From Sternotherus odoratus (lineage: Eukaryota > Chordata > Testudines > Kinosternidae): DNA of 64,000 nucleotides. Each line of letters starts with the position of its first letter. The stretch's first letter is position 1. The notes under the pieces are model-generated. The model worked only from the letters and a program-made list of their open reading frames with translations, made no database searches and was not told the DNA's origin. This document shows positions 48,301 to 57,326 of this stretch, piece after piece. The stretch spans positions 25,618,189 through 25,682,188 of the forward strand of contig JAVMKO010000010.1 of the NCBI GenBank assembly GCA_032164245.1. The letters run 5' to 3'. The position numbers and the translations under genes were made by a program.

Positions 48301-51300
48301 GAAGAATCTTCTGAAGCTCAAAACACTTCCCAGGGTTTTCATTAGTCATGTTTCCTAAAGAAGTCTATACAATCCCACAATAATGCATAAACATTTGCCT
48401 TTTAAATACAAGTAACTCCTAAAATACTTAAACTTAATTCAGGAAAGTTTGTCCATGATATTGCAGAATATTGCATATCCTGATACATAAAATGGCTTGC
48501 TAAAAAGTGAATCTGTTGACAGTGGGTGCTGGATTTTTTTGGGGGGGAGGAGGGGGCAGAGGGAGGATGGTATGGGAAGTAGTGGAGGGCAGGGCAGGGC
48601 ATATCTCTCATCACTAGAATACTGCTGCCAGAATGAGATGAAAAATATATGAAACCAGTGGTTACATTTTATGCCAGTTTTTGCTTTAGACCGTGCAAAA
48701 GCTCCCAATGCCTCAAGGCCAAGCTTAAGTATCAGAAGCCTTTTATGTATTCTCAACTTCTACACATTCTCAAATGCACAATTTTGCTATGAAATTGTGC
48801 TAAGGATGCACTGAGGCTTTGGATGTTTTGTAGAACATACAGAATAGCTTGGTTTATATATTTTCCAGTTTCTGTATTCTTTGGCTTGGTCTACACTTAA
48901 ACAACTCAGTTTGACATACTTGCAGTGCTCAAGGTGTGAAAAATTCATGCCCCTGATCGCCATAGGTCAGTCAACCTAAGCCCCAGTTTTGACACAGCTG
49001 TGATGGAAGAATGCTTCTGCCAATCTAACTACTGTCTCACAGGAAGGTGAAGTTCCCACAGCAATAGAAAAATCTCTTCGATTGCTGTAGCCTGTGTCTA
49101 CACTACTGGGTTACAGTGTAGTCTAAAGCAAGTAAGTTTGCTTTCTTCTGGTGACTGGTTTTGTGGTCTCTAGGATAGATTCTTTACTCTGACAAATGTC
49201 TCCCCATTGATTTTAACTGAATTATTCTTGATTTACTCCACTGTATATAAGAGAAGAACTAGGCTCTCTGCTCATTGTATAGCTCAGAGCTACTTTGACT
49301 GAAGCATTTTTCCTGGTTGAAATTTGCAGATGCTGACAATGTGTAAAAAAATTCTTACGTGCAATTTCTTTTTTTCTTTCTTCTTCTAATGCAGTCAGCA
49401 TCAATGTCCATAGGGTATTTTGAAGAAATGTACCCATCTGAAGGTGTCTCATGTTTCTAGGGATGGTTCAGAGACATTGCCCTCTAAAGAAAATTATGTG
49501 GATCCTGTTTTCATGTACGGTATTTCTTAGTCATCTTCCCCCTTTCACTGAGGTTATAGAATGCATGTTATGTCACTTTCTTCAACTACAGTACTTTTAA
49601 AAAATCATTCTTAATGATTCTAAGCAGTATCTATTTGGACTACTTATTCAGTTCAATTCATTATATTGGTGTTCACTGACCATCAGCAGTGTTCAGCAGA
49701 ATTCAGACACACACAGAATAGCTCCCTCCCCAAGGAGCTTGCACTCTAGTACAGATAAAACAATGTAAAAAGCTGGGGGGCTGATGGAGCATCCATTATA
49801 AAATTAAGTCAGCACATACTTAATTACAACACATTATAAAAATAAATATCTGATCCTGCACCACTGAAGTTAATGGGAACTACACAACCAATTTAATGGT
49901 TACATTATCAAACACATGCAGAGTCCCATTGAACCCAATAATAATACATGTGAGAGGTTATACATGAGAGTCACCATTACAGGATAATGCCCTTAGACAC
50001 AATTCTCAAGTATGCTTGAGGAAAGCTATAAAACTCCAGAGGAGGGAAGCTCCTCATGTAGCATAGAGCCACTAATATATCCAACACCACCTTCCAGTCC
50101 CTGAGGATAGGGGATATCAGCATGGGTTAGTTCAGGGGTGGCCAACATGAGCCTAAGAAGGAGCCAGAATTTACCAATGTACATTGCCAAAGAGCCACAG
50201 TAATACATCAGCTTCCCACCCTCCCTCCCAGTCCCTCCCTCCTCACACCTGCAATCAGCTGTTTTGTGGAGTGCAGGGGGGGGAAGAGGAGTGAGGGCAC
50301 ACAGACTAAGGGGAATGGACAGGAAGGGGGCAGGGCCTGTGGCAGAACCAGGGGTTGAGCAGTGAGCACCCCCTGGCACATTGGAAAGTTGGTGCCAGTA
50401 GTCCAGCCCTGGAGTTGGTGCCTATATAAGGAGCTGCATATTAACTTATGAAAAGCTATATGTGGCTCTGGCGTCACAGGTTGGCCACCCCTGGGTTAGT
50501 TATTGCTGAACACGAGCAATCTCCAAGTGCCAATAACAAGGCAGCACAATTTACACAGCCTGTGGGACTTCTATAATTTATATTGGGGATTGTTCCAGAT
50601 GACCCCAGAATCCAAGGAATCAGAAAGTTTGCACTATCCCATAAGGTGGACTGAGTGTTCCTAGGTATCTTAGCTGCCTGTCTCATATTAATCACCAGAC
50701 AGCACTTTGCTGCTGCTTCTTTGATAGTCCCTGTTTGAGATCACATCCATGGCTAAATTCACACAATAATTTAGTTTTGGTACTATAATTGAGATCAAAC
50801 TATCTTTAACTCTTCAGAGAGAAAAGAATCATGTCTCCACATAAGGGAAGGAAGAGAACTTTGCATGTAACCTCCAAGATGAGCATTAAGTTTCAGGTTT
50901 GCCCCATAAGGCTTAACACCCTTTATTTTCACAATAAAACAGAAGATTCTAACCAAGACAAAATCCAATTTTAAGAGTTATTCTAACAATTATCTGTGCA
51001 TTCCAGAAAATCCTATTCATAGAGTAAATACATCAACATTTTGTTTCTGATTGTGCTTAGCATTAAAAACAACCGAAGTGGCCTAACACTCTTGAATTGA
51101 TAACTTGGATTAGCTCTTTATTTTATTTACAAACAGAAAGTCATCTACATTTAACAATATCTAACAAAAACACTGCAAAAGTTGATTAATGTCAAAACGA
51201 TGTATGAAAATAAGAAAAAATGTGGGTATGTAGCACATTTCATCTGTGGGAAATGGGGAAGTTTGCTTATAAGTCATGCTACATATCTAAGAAAAATTAT

Positions 51301-52156
51301 GTCCTGAACTGATCCTTCAAGGAGCTCCTTGTGGATAGCATCCTGCACCTATTAAAGACAAGAAGGCTCTATGCAGAGATCTGACCATGAAGAGCAACTT
51401 GAAGGATCTGAATCTAAAAATGCAATACTTCACAGCCCAGCAGGTTGAATTATTAGGATAAAAAACAAATTAGAGCATTTTAAACTGTACAGAAATACTT
51501 GTCTCACACAATGACTTCTCATCATTAATTAAAATGATGAATTATCATCTGTCAATAGCTTTCACAAGGTTAAAACTATTTTACAGAAAGTGAAACTGAG
51601 TCACAGAAGTTAAGTGACTTACCAAAGGTCACACAAGTCTATGGCAGGGTAAAAAAAAAAAAAATACAAGCCAGGATTGTTGACTAAGTCCCATGTCCAA
51701 TCCACTGAGTCACTACCCAGGAGCCACTTACTCAGAATGAACAACCTGCAATCACTCATTTGCACTCACCTACTCATCATGTGTGATCTGCACCTTCCCC
51801 CTAAGTATCTTGGCCAGGTGTAATTCTCCTACCAGTGCACACTGTTCCTCTTACTGCTGTACTTTGTATATCCTGTTTTTACCCCTCTGTGCAATTCCCC
51901 TGCCATGAACTCCCCGTTCGCCCCCCGTCCTCACGCCCCACCGGTCCCCCTTTATTCAGCGCGTGTGCAGGGTCTGCGAACCGGCCCTTTGGGAGGCCGG
52001 GGCTGGGCTCCTGAACGCGCTCGTGCTTTAGGGCTCCCCGCTGGGCAGGGGACAAAGCGGGGCCGACTCCCGGCGGCGGTAAACCCAGCCGCGTTCAGAC
52101 CCGCGCAGTACCGCTCAGCCTCTACCTGCCGCCACTTTCCCCACGCAGGCTGCCAT
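39157..52156 (-). CDS. MCEE: MCEE, methylmalonyl-CoA epimerase (complete, three coding exons)
   Basis: The enzyme interconverts the two epimers of methylmalonyl-CoA in the mitochondrial matrix, between propionyl-CoA carboxylase and methylmalonyl-CoA mutase. It belongs to the vicinal-oxygen-chelate fold. Coding exons 52126-52156, 44492-44832 and 39157-39309 join in phases 1 and 0 to give 174 residues; human MCEE has 176. The first about 40 residues are basic, Ser/Thr-rich and poor in acid, as for a mitochondrial presequence. The core starts at GRLNHVAIAVPDLEKA. Expected metal ligands are present: His48 (LNHVAIAV), His120 (HHICIE) and Glu170 (LVELEQA). Introns are 7.3 and 5.2 kb and contain several MITEs and SINEs. 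The coding sequence has no stop or frameshift. It is divergent from MPHOSPH10. Confidence 0.96.
41441..41523 (-). mobile_element. Solo Penelope-like terminal repeat with 13-bp target duplication
   Basis: The 83-bp insert GAGGTAAAGTCCTG...CCCACTTCGTCGG is one PLE terminal arm. CAAGAAATAAAAA occurs directly on both sides (41428-41440 and 41524-41536). It lies in MCEE intron 2. Confidence 0.8.
41694..41896. mobile_element. MITE in MCEE intron 2
   Basis: TAAGGGCTTGCCTACAC and GTGTAAGCCAAGCTTTA are imperfect inverted ends. The core has GAGCTTCTCCCATCAGCATAG and GAAGTTATACCGACC, shared in style with 47995-48275. Confidence 0.6.
42480..42690 (+). repeat. Degraded MIR-type SINE
   Basis: GGGGGCTGGTAGCCAAGACTC, then AAATGGGAATACCTC and GTGAAATGTTTTGAG, follow the MIR motif order in diverged form. 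Confidence 0.4.
43651..43692. repeat. Perfect 15-bp inverted repeat
   Basis: CATGTGAGTAGTCCT (43651-43665) and AGGACTACTCACATG (43678-43692) flank a 12-nt centre containing TTAACTTCAAC. It resembles an old palindromic repeat family rather than a regulatory hairpin. It is in MCEE intron 2. Confidence 0.85.
44492..44832 (-). CDS. MCEE: MCEE coding exon 2
   Basis: The acceptor is ATTTTACAG before GGCTTCTTACC; the donor is ATTGAG before GTATTATAC. The 341-nt exon encodes residues 11-124, including GRLNHVAIAVPDLEKA, VPLPEHGV, ELLHPLGEKSPIAGFLQK and HHICIE. An upstream ATG-bearing open stretch (44833-44911) is intronic: it lacks similarity, and the real start is exon 1. Confidence 0.96.
45390..45580 (+). 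repeat. Degraded MIR-type SINE in MCEE intron 1
   Basis: GGGAGCCAGTAACTCCCAAG, GTGATGTTGGGTTGATCA and TTTGTATAATGGACTAATAC follow MIR order. Confidence 0.4.
46403..46701. mobile_element. MITE with internal hairpin in MCEE intron 1
   Basis: It has ends GGGGCTGGTCTCCACTA and GTGAAGACATACCCTTA. Inside are the dyad ATCGATTTCTCGC (46628-46640) / GCGAGAAATCGAT (46654-46666) and AACTTCAGCTACTAGC / TGTAGCTGAAGTT. The core matches the nested element at 13693-13952. Confidence 0.65.
47136..47350. mobile_element. hAT MITE in MCEE intron 1
   Basis: It starts CAAGGGTTCTCAAACTGG and ends AGTTTGAGAACCACTG, with GTGAAAGGGGTCACCAGTAC near the right end. It is the sister of 12713-12920. No clean target duplication is visible. 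Confidence 0.75.
47995..48275. mobile_element. Diverged MITE in MCEE intron 1
   Basis: GAGAGCGCTCTCCGTCAGCATAA, ACTCCATCTCTGCAAGATGC and GGACAGTGTTAGGTCAC match the internal order of the 41694-41896 family. Borders are uncertain. Confidence 0.45.
48882..49132. mobile_element. MITE in MCEE intron 1
   Basis: CTTGGTCTACACTTAAA and GTGTAGTCTAAAGCAAG are imperfect inverted ends of a roughly 250-bp element. Confidence 0.5.
50133..50493. mobile_element. hAT MITE with perfect 8-bp target duplication
   Basis: Ends CAGGGGTGGCCAACATG and GGTTGGCCACCCCTG are inverted. GGTTAGTT is exactly repeated at 50125-50132 and 50494-50501. The copy is probably among the younger ones here. It is in MCEE intron 1. 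Confidence 0.92.
51565..51722 (-). repeat. MIR-type SINE, antisense, close to the MCEE promoter
   Basis: The plus strand reads TTTTACAGAAAGTGAAACTG, AGTTAAGTGACTTACC, AAGGTCACACAAG and AATCCACTGAGTCACTACCC, an inverted MIR. Confidence 0.7.
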
Positions 52157-52400
52157 CTTAGCTCCTGGCTCTTCCCGCGAGCACAGCCGGCAAAGGCAGG
52201 AGGGGCCGGGCTGTGTTCTCAGCGGGGCAGCCGCTGCAGGGAGCGGCTCTCCTGGGGCTGCGAGCTGCGGCAGAGCCCGGCTCCGCCAAAGGAAATCGGC
52301 CTCTGACTCGCTGAAGAAGCGGTTCTGTCGTTTGCTCCAAAGGAAAATGTTTAGTAGCTCGATACATGCTGATGTTTCAATTTGTGGCGCAACTTTCCCC
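51900..52400 (-). promoter_or_regulatory. MCEE CpG-rich promoter and 5' end
   Basis: Base composition changes sharply to CpG-rich from about 51910 to 52300 around exon 1, flanked by AT-rich DNA. No TATA box is evident. AAGATGGCAGC on the minus strand (52149-52159) overlaps the start codon and matches the YY1 core. Confidence 0.7.
52126..52156 (-). CDS. MCEE: MCEE coding exon 1 (31 nt)
   Basis: The minus strand reads GCTAAG ATG GCAGCC at 52156, encodes MAACVGKVAA plus one base, and meets a GTAGAG donor. The single leftover G completes Gly with the GG at the start of exon 2, giving AAGLLTRLQ. This parallels the short first exon of mammalian MCEE. It lies inside the GC-rich block 51900-52400. 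A 69-codon minus-strand open frame starting at 52367 ends with TAA at 52160-52158, just before this ATG. It would act as an upstream ORF if transcription starts that far out. Confidence 0.85.
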
Positions 52401-54410
52401 TAGAAACAGCCCCGGGGCAATGAAAATTCGTGTGACCAATTCTAGTGAATTTTATTGTGAGTTTTGCAATCATGACTTTTCCTTAAAGGCCCAGCCCCGG
52501 GAGTCAGGAACTGCGTGAGAGAAGCAGCTGAGACAAAGAAGGAAAGATTAAAGAAGACCAGGCACAGCAAGAGAAGCCCCAGTCGTATGACCCTCAGGGA
52601 AAAGATGAGAGAACTTATGGATAAAGTGCTGTAGAAAGAGGCTGGGAACTGTGACCAAATAATCTTCTGTTGTTTGAGTCCTACTGTGTTTGTGGAAACA
52701 AGATTGTATAATTCGTTGTAGATAAACAGGATTGTATCCAAAAGATACCATACCTGACTCCACCACCAATTTCTTCTCCTTGAAATAACCTTCAAGACTC
52801 CCACAACTGAGTAAATGCTTTCATCAGATAGGGATCATGCTCTCCCCTCTCCCTCAATGAAAGTGTGGGTGGCTCTGAGTGGAGTGTATGTGGAGAATAC
52901 ACACCATATATGAATATTCTGTGCGCTGTAAAGCTCAGCCTCATGATTGGGGGGGGGGGGGGCATGTGCCTTTCATCCTAGCACAACCATTGAGGTTTTA
53001 AGCAGTGGACTGTGGCAATAGCTGGGATGAGAGTCCAATAGATCAATTACTATGTGGCTCTACCTGCCAAAACTCTGCAGAATGAACCACACAGCAGGCA
53101 AGGTTAACCCCAGAGAATAAAAGCTGGAGAGCGGCTTTGCAAATTACACCCTGGGAGACGGTGGATTCCTTCCTTCCCACACCACCCCCCAACTGCTGCA
53201 GAAGCTGCTGGCCTAGTGAATAGTTTCACCTTCGGTAATAATCTTGAAGGAAATTATCATGTAATGTGTTAGAAAAACATTGATCCATGCTAACACACCA
53301 CTTCCGTGAATGTGTGCCTGGGTGAATTTTTAGTTTAGTGATGCAAAATACCATCAGGTATTTTGTTCTCAATGTCTGCTGAAATGTTTGTTTAAAAAAA
53401 ATAGTAGAATCTAGGTCACAGAGACAAAACTGCATAGCAAAATGACTGTAGAGTTACTATATTTAGCAAATGTGTTCAGTGCTAATAACTATCCAAATCT
53501 AGGATAGTACTAAAATCTCCCAAGGGGAGAAAACAACAACAATGCAACAATTATGCAATATACCATTTTAGGGCCTGCTCTTGTAAATCTTTATTCTCAC
53601 ATGTACTCCCACTTAAATCAATGGGATTATTCATTCTAGCAAACAATTGAGAATCAGAAATTATTTTCATGTAGTGCCTTCCAAACAAGGTGTATCCCTA
53701 GAACACTTTGCAAAATTAAGTCTCAATCCTGCAATTTCCTTTTTATGGCAGGCCCCTGGGTCTGTGCAAATCCTCACTGGGTCTACCTTTCTGCAGGCAG
53801 TATACGCTGTAAAATCCAGGGTATGTTGGTAGAAAGATGTTATATGGTATTCCATTAAAGAGATGCAGATTCGGAGGGGGAAATATTTTGTTTAAAAGAA
53901 GGTTTAAAAAGAGAGAGCAATTAAATGATAGAAAGGTTTACTTGGACAACTACTCCTGAAGGTAGAAGCTGCAGAGAAGGCTCTTACACAATCAGTGGTG
54001 AGACTAGGGGAAAGGACAGAGAGGAGGCAAGTTTTACTTAAATTCAGGAAGCAGGCAAGGGAATACAGAAAAACAAAGTATACTATTAAAATTGTTATAA
54101 TAGTAATGTCCCATACTTTATATAGTACATAACTATATATAAGTGACATTACTGTAAACTCCACACTCAAGATTTCTGTCCCCAGCATCTACACTCATCT
54201 TATGAAATTAAACATATATAAAAAAGGTTGGAATACAATTAATACAATACAATTGTCAAAATAACTTCATAAAAAACATATATTTTCTAGACTGCAAACA
54301 AGTTATAATGCCAAAAGTAACCATAGTTGGCATATTGCTTACTGGGAATTTGTTAATTTTGAACAGGCCTTGTGATTTGCCCTTTGGGAATATCTGAGAT
54401 TGTCTTGAAT
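52401..54410. other. Spacer between the divergent genes, no gene seen
   Basis: It contains a G12 tract near 52950 and an unassigned block (52440-52830) that may be an old repeat. No supported ORF. Confidence 0.4.
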
Positions 54411-54637
54411 CAGAGAGGTAGCCGTGTTAGTCTGGAATAGCAGAGGTAACAAAGAGTCTTGTGGCACCTTAAAGACTAACTATAAAGTATAGAAGCATAA
54501 GCTTTCATGGGCTAATACCCACTTCGTCAGATGCAAGCAGTGGAAGTGTCCAGGGGCAGGTATAGAAAAGTAGGCAAGAACCAGGTAGGAGGTAACAAGG
54601 TTAGTCCAATTAGGCTGAACCAGCTTGTTATCTCAAA

Positions 54638-55320
54638 TCAGGGAGGGTGGGTTATTCTTCTAGCAGCTGAATGGGGGGTGTGAACTCCGAGAGAGGAGAA
54701 GCTGTTTTTGTAATTAGCAAGCCATTCATAATCCCTATTCAGTCCTGTATTGATTGTGCCAAATTTGCAAATGAATTGCAGCTCTGCAGTTTCTCTTTGC
54801 AGTCTGGTCTTGAAGTTTTTTTGCTGCAGTATGGTGACTTTTAAATCTGTAATTGTGTGTCCAGGCAGATTGAAGTGTTCTCCTACAGGCTTTTGCATAT
54901 TGCCATTCCTGATATCTGATTTGTGTCCATTTATTCTTTTTCGTAGGGACTGTCCAGTTTGGCTGATGTACATAGCAGAGGGACATTGGTGGCATATAAT
55001 GGCATATATGACATTGGTAGATGTGCAGGTGAATGAACCAGCGATGGTGTGCCTGATCTGGTTAGGTCCTGTGATGGTGTTGCTGGTGTAGATATGTGGG
55101 CAGAGTTGGCATCGAGGTTTGTTGCATGGATTGGTTCCTGAGTTGGAGTTATTATGGCGTGGTGTGCTGTTGCTAGTGAGAATCTGCTTCAGGTTGGCGG
55201 GTTGTCTGTGTGCCAGGACTGGCCTGCCTCCCAAGGCCTGTGAGAGTGAGGGATTATTGTCCAGGATGGGTTGTAGGTCACTGATGATACGTTGGAGAGG
55301 TTTTAACTGAGGACTGTAGG
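54638..55320 (-). pseudogene. PLE reading frame: zinc-knuckle and GIY-YIG endonuclease domain
   Basis: The frame is open from the hAT border at 55320 down to the stop at 54638, about 227 codons. Going towards the C-terminus it shows a Cys cluster (NKPRCQLCPHI), then the GIY-YIG block NVIYAIICHQCPSAMYIS. After that come QTGQSLRKRINGHKSDIRN, with the expected catalytic Arg, and VGEHFNLPGH, with the expected Glu. The C-terminal EWLANYKNSF recurs in the copy at 9677-10050. In PLEs this endonuclease nicks target DNA for target-primed reverse transcription. Oddly, the second signature reads YIS rather than YIG. The element lacks its RT core and is split by a transposon, so it cannot be active alone. 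Confidence 0.8.
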
Positions 55321-55321
55321 G

Positions 55322-55717
55322 CAGTGGTCCCCAACCTTTTTATCCACGCGGAACGGTCAATGCAGGAGAATTTTACTGCGGCCCGGGGGGGGGGTGGGGG
55401 TGTTAATACTATTGACAGCCGCGACCCCTTTTTAATTTTTACCCTTGCATGTCCGCCGAAAAGCCGCCGGATAAATTTAATCCGAAGCGGAAGCGATCAC
55501 GGCAGCGCTAAGTCCCCGCGTCGCTGACGGAGGGAAAGCGGCGGCGGCCCGCTCGTATGTCCGCCGAAAAGCCGCCGAATACATTACCTCCGATGGGGAA
55601 GCGATCGCGGCGGCGCTGAGTTCCCCGCGGCACTGCTGAAAGGAAAGCGGCCGCGGCCTGGTACCGATTGATCCACGGACTGGTACCGGTCCGCGGCCCG
55701 GGGGTTGGGGACCACTG
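55322..55717. mobile_element. hAT MITE inserted in the PLE
   Basis: Ends CAGTGGTCCCCAACC and GGTTGGGGACCACTG are inverted. Flanking octamers CTGTAGGG (55314-55321) and CTGTAGGT (55718-55725) match at 7 of 8 positions. The GC-rich core repeats GTCCGCCGAAAAGCCGCCG twice. It is the same family as 4726-4993. It splits the PLE reading frame and so is younger. Confidence 0.9.
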
Positions 55718-55960
55718 CTGTAGGTGATGGCCAGTGGTGTTCTGTTGTTTTCTTTCTTGGGCTTGTCTTGCAGCAGCAGGCTTCTGGGTACACGTCTGGC
55801 TCTGTTGATCTGTGCCCTTATTTCCTTGTGCGGGTATTGTAGTTTTGAGAAAGCCTGGTGAAGATCTTCTAGGTGTTGGTCTCTGTCCGAGGGGTTGGAG
55901 CAAATATGATTGTACCTCAGTGCTTGGCTGTAGACAATGGATTGTGTGGTATGTCAGGCC

Positions 55961-56650
55961 AGTCCTGGCACACAGAGGGAGAGAATTCCATGCAAAGGTG
56001 GGTTTCAGGTGGAGAATTTGGGATAAGCATACTTGTATGTGGAAGAGGAGGAGTGGGATTTCTGGGGAGAAAAGTTTGGGGAGGAGGAATAGAAATGGAT
56101 AGGGAGTTGGGGAATTTAGAGTGGGTAATTGGAAATACAAAAAGGGAGTGTAGTTGTAAACAGGGGATTGCAATAATGGAAATGGGTATATATCAAAAGG
56201 AGGAAGATAGAGTTGAGTGGCAGTAGAAGACAGGGAGGGAGCTTGAAAGATTAGGGGATATAGTGGATGTGTAAGAGACTGAGTTAATGCACGAGAGAGC
56301 ATGGGTGGCAGGGTGATGGATAGAGGGAGAGAGAATGTGATTGAGAGAGTTGTCAAAACATTCCCAATCTTTCATCAAATCCTTTGCCTCTTAACTCTGC
56401 TAGGAATCCAGTTTCACTCTCAAAAGCAAGTCATTCTGCGAAGGGAGAGAGACTAGACCAGAGAAGTGGCAGAGAATGGTGGGTCTTGGTCACCTACAGA
56501 CCCAGGACTTATTTGGGGGCACAAGCCATCAGTGATTCCCTGGGTTTCTCTTTGCCTATGGAGACAAAGAACCCCCTGCCATTTTCAAAATTGAATGAGA
56601 AAAACCTTGCAGCCTCTATGTCAGGTGACTGGCCAATAACACCATGTCTG
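55961..56650. other. Purine-rich spacer, no gene
   Basis: The stretch 56030-56360 is G/A-rich on the plus strand. The long minus-strand ORF across 55508-56356 runs through three unrelated sequences and is an artefact. Confidence 0.5.
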
Positions 56651-57246
56651 TACGTTTGAACAGCCTCCCTTTGGGGGCTTTCTCGGACTCTCCCCTTCCC
56701 TGGCATGGCCAGCTATGGCTGCGAGTGCATCAGGCACGCTGGGAGTTGGGAGGTAGCCCCCGGGGGCGGGAGCTAGGCAGGGGTGACATTGACAGGGGCA
56801 GCGCAGCGAGGGGCCTACACAGGGTCTGCCTAGTCTGAGGGCGCTGGGGGCAGAGCAGCCCCCTTGGGCCCGTGACGTGTGGCCCGTGGGGGGGGGCAGT
56901 GCGGTTTCCATGGGCACCCAGAGTCTCTCCATTGTGATACATTTGAAAGCAGTTTTGGAAGCTGCTCCCACGGGGGCAGGAATTTGTTGGCTAACGCGTC
57001 CCCGGGCCTTGCAATCCCCGCCCCTTCCGGGAGCGTGTCCCACCCTGTGGCACACACGGGCGACCGGCCGGTGGCGAGGGAGGACCCCGAGGAGGAACCC
57101 TTGTGAGGCGGAACCTTTCTGCCAGTGCCCGCGTTGGTGTCCGGAGCCCGGGTTGGCGGACCTGCTCGCCGGAGCCCTGGTGCGGCTGGGCCCCCTCCCC
57201 CCGACCTCTCGCCATGTGGGTCTGAGACTCTGAGTCGAGTCTGAAG
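56650..57246 (+). promoter_or_regulatory. MPHOSPH10 CpG-rich promoter and 5' UTR
   Basis: The block is GC-rich with many CpGs and no TATA box. An ETS-type CTTCCGG lies at 57024-57030. AAGATGGCGGC (57244-57254), a YY1 core, covers the start codon. Minus-strand ORFs here are not MCEE exon 1, which is placed at 52126-52156 by phase and similarity. Confidence 0.7.
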
Positions 57247-57326
57247 ATGGCGGCGCGCAGGTTGCGGCTGGAGACGTGTCTGAAGCTGCTAGGAACTGCC
57301 GCGGCCCAGCCGGAGCGCTTCCTCAG
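57247..57326 (+). CDS. MPHOSPH10: MPHOSPH10 coding exon 1
   Basis: The start ATG lies in GAAGATGGCGG. The exon encodes MAARRLRLETCLKLLG and onward, 26 codons plus two bases, ending CCTCAG before GTGAAC. The AG joins the T of exon 2 to make Ser. Confidence 0.88.

Larger units (their letters stand above)
54411..55960 (-). mobile_element. 5'-truncated Penelope-like element with GIY-YIG endonuclease region
   Basis: Reading the minus strand, a coding part (55960 to 54638, split by a hAT at 55322-55717) is followed by a short 3' UTR. The terminal repeat then ends in GACTAACACGGCTACC near 54411. The upstream coding piece includes SIVYSQALRYN and NPSDRDQHLEDL, consistent with the end of the PLE reverse transcriptase region. 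The RT catalytic domain itself is missing. Confidence 0.82.

Noticed and set aside
55508..56356. 282-residue minus-strand ORF
   Set aside because: It runs across spacer, PLE in the wrong frame and a hAT MITE; the real PLE frame here is a different one.
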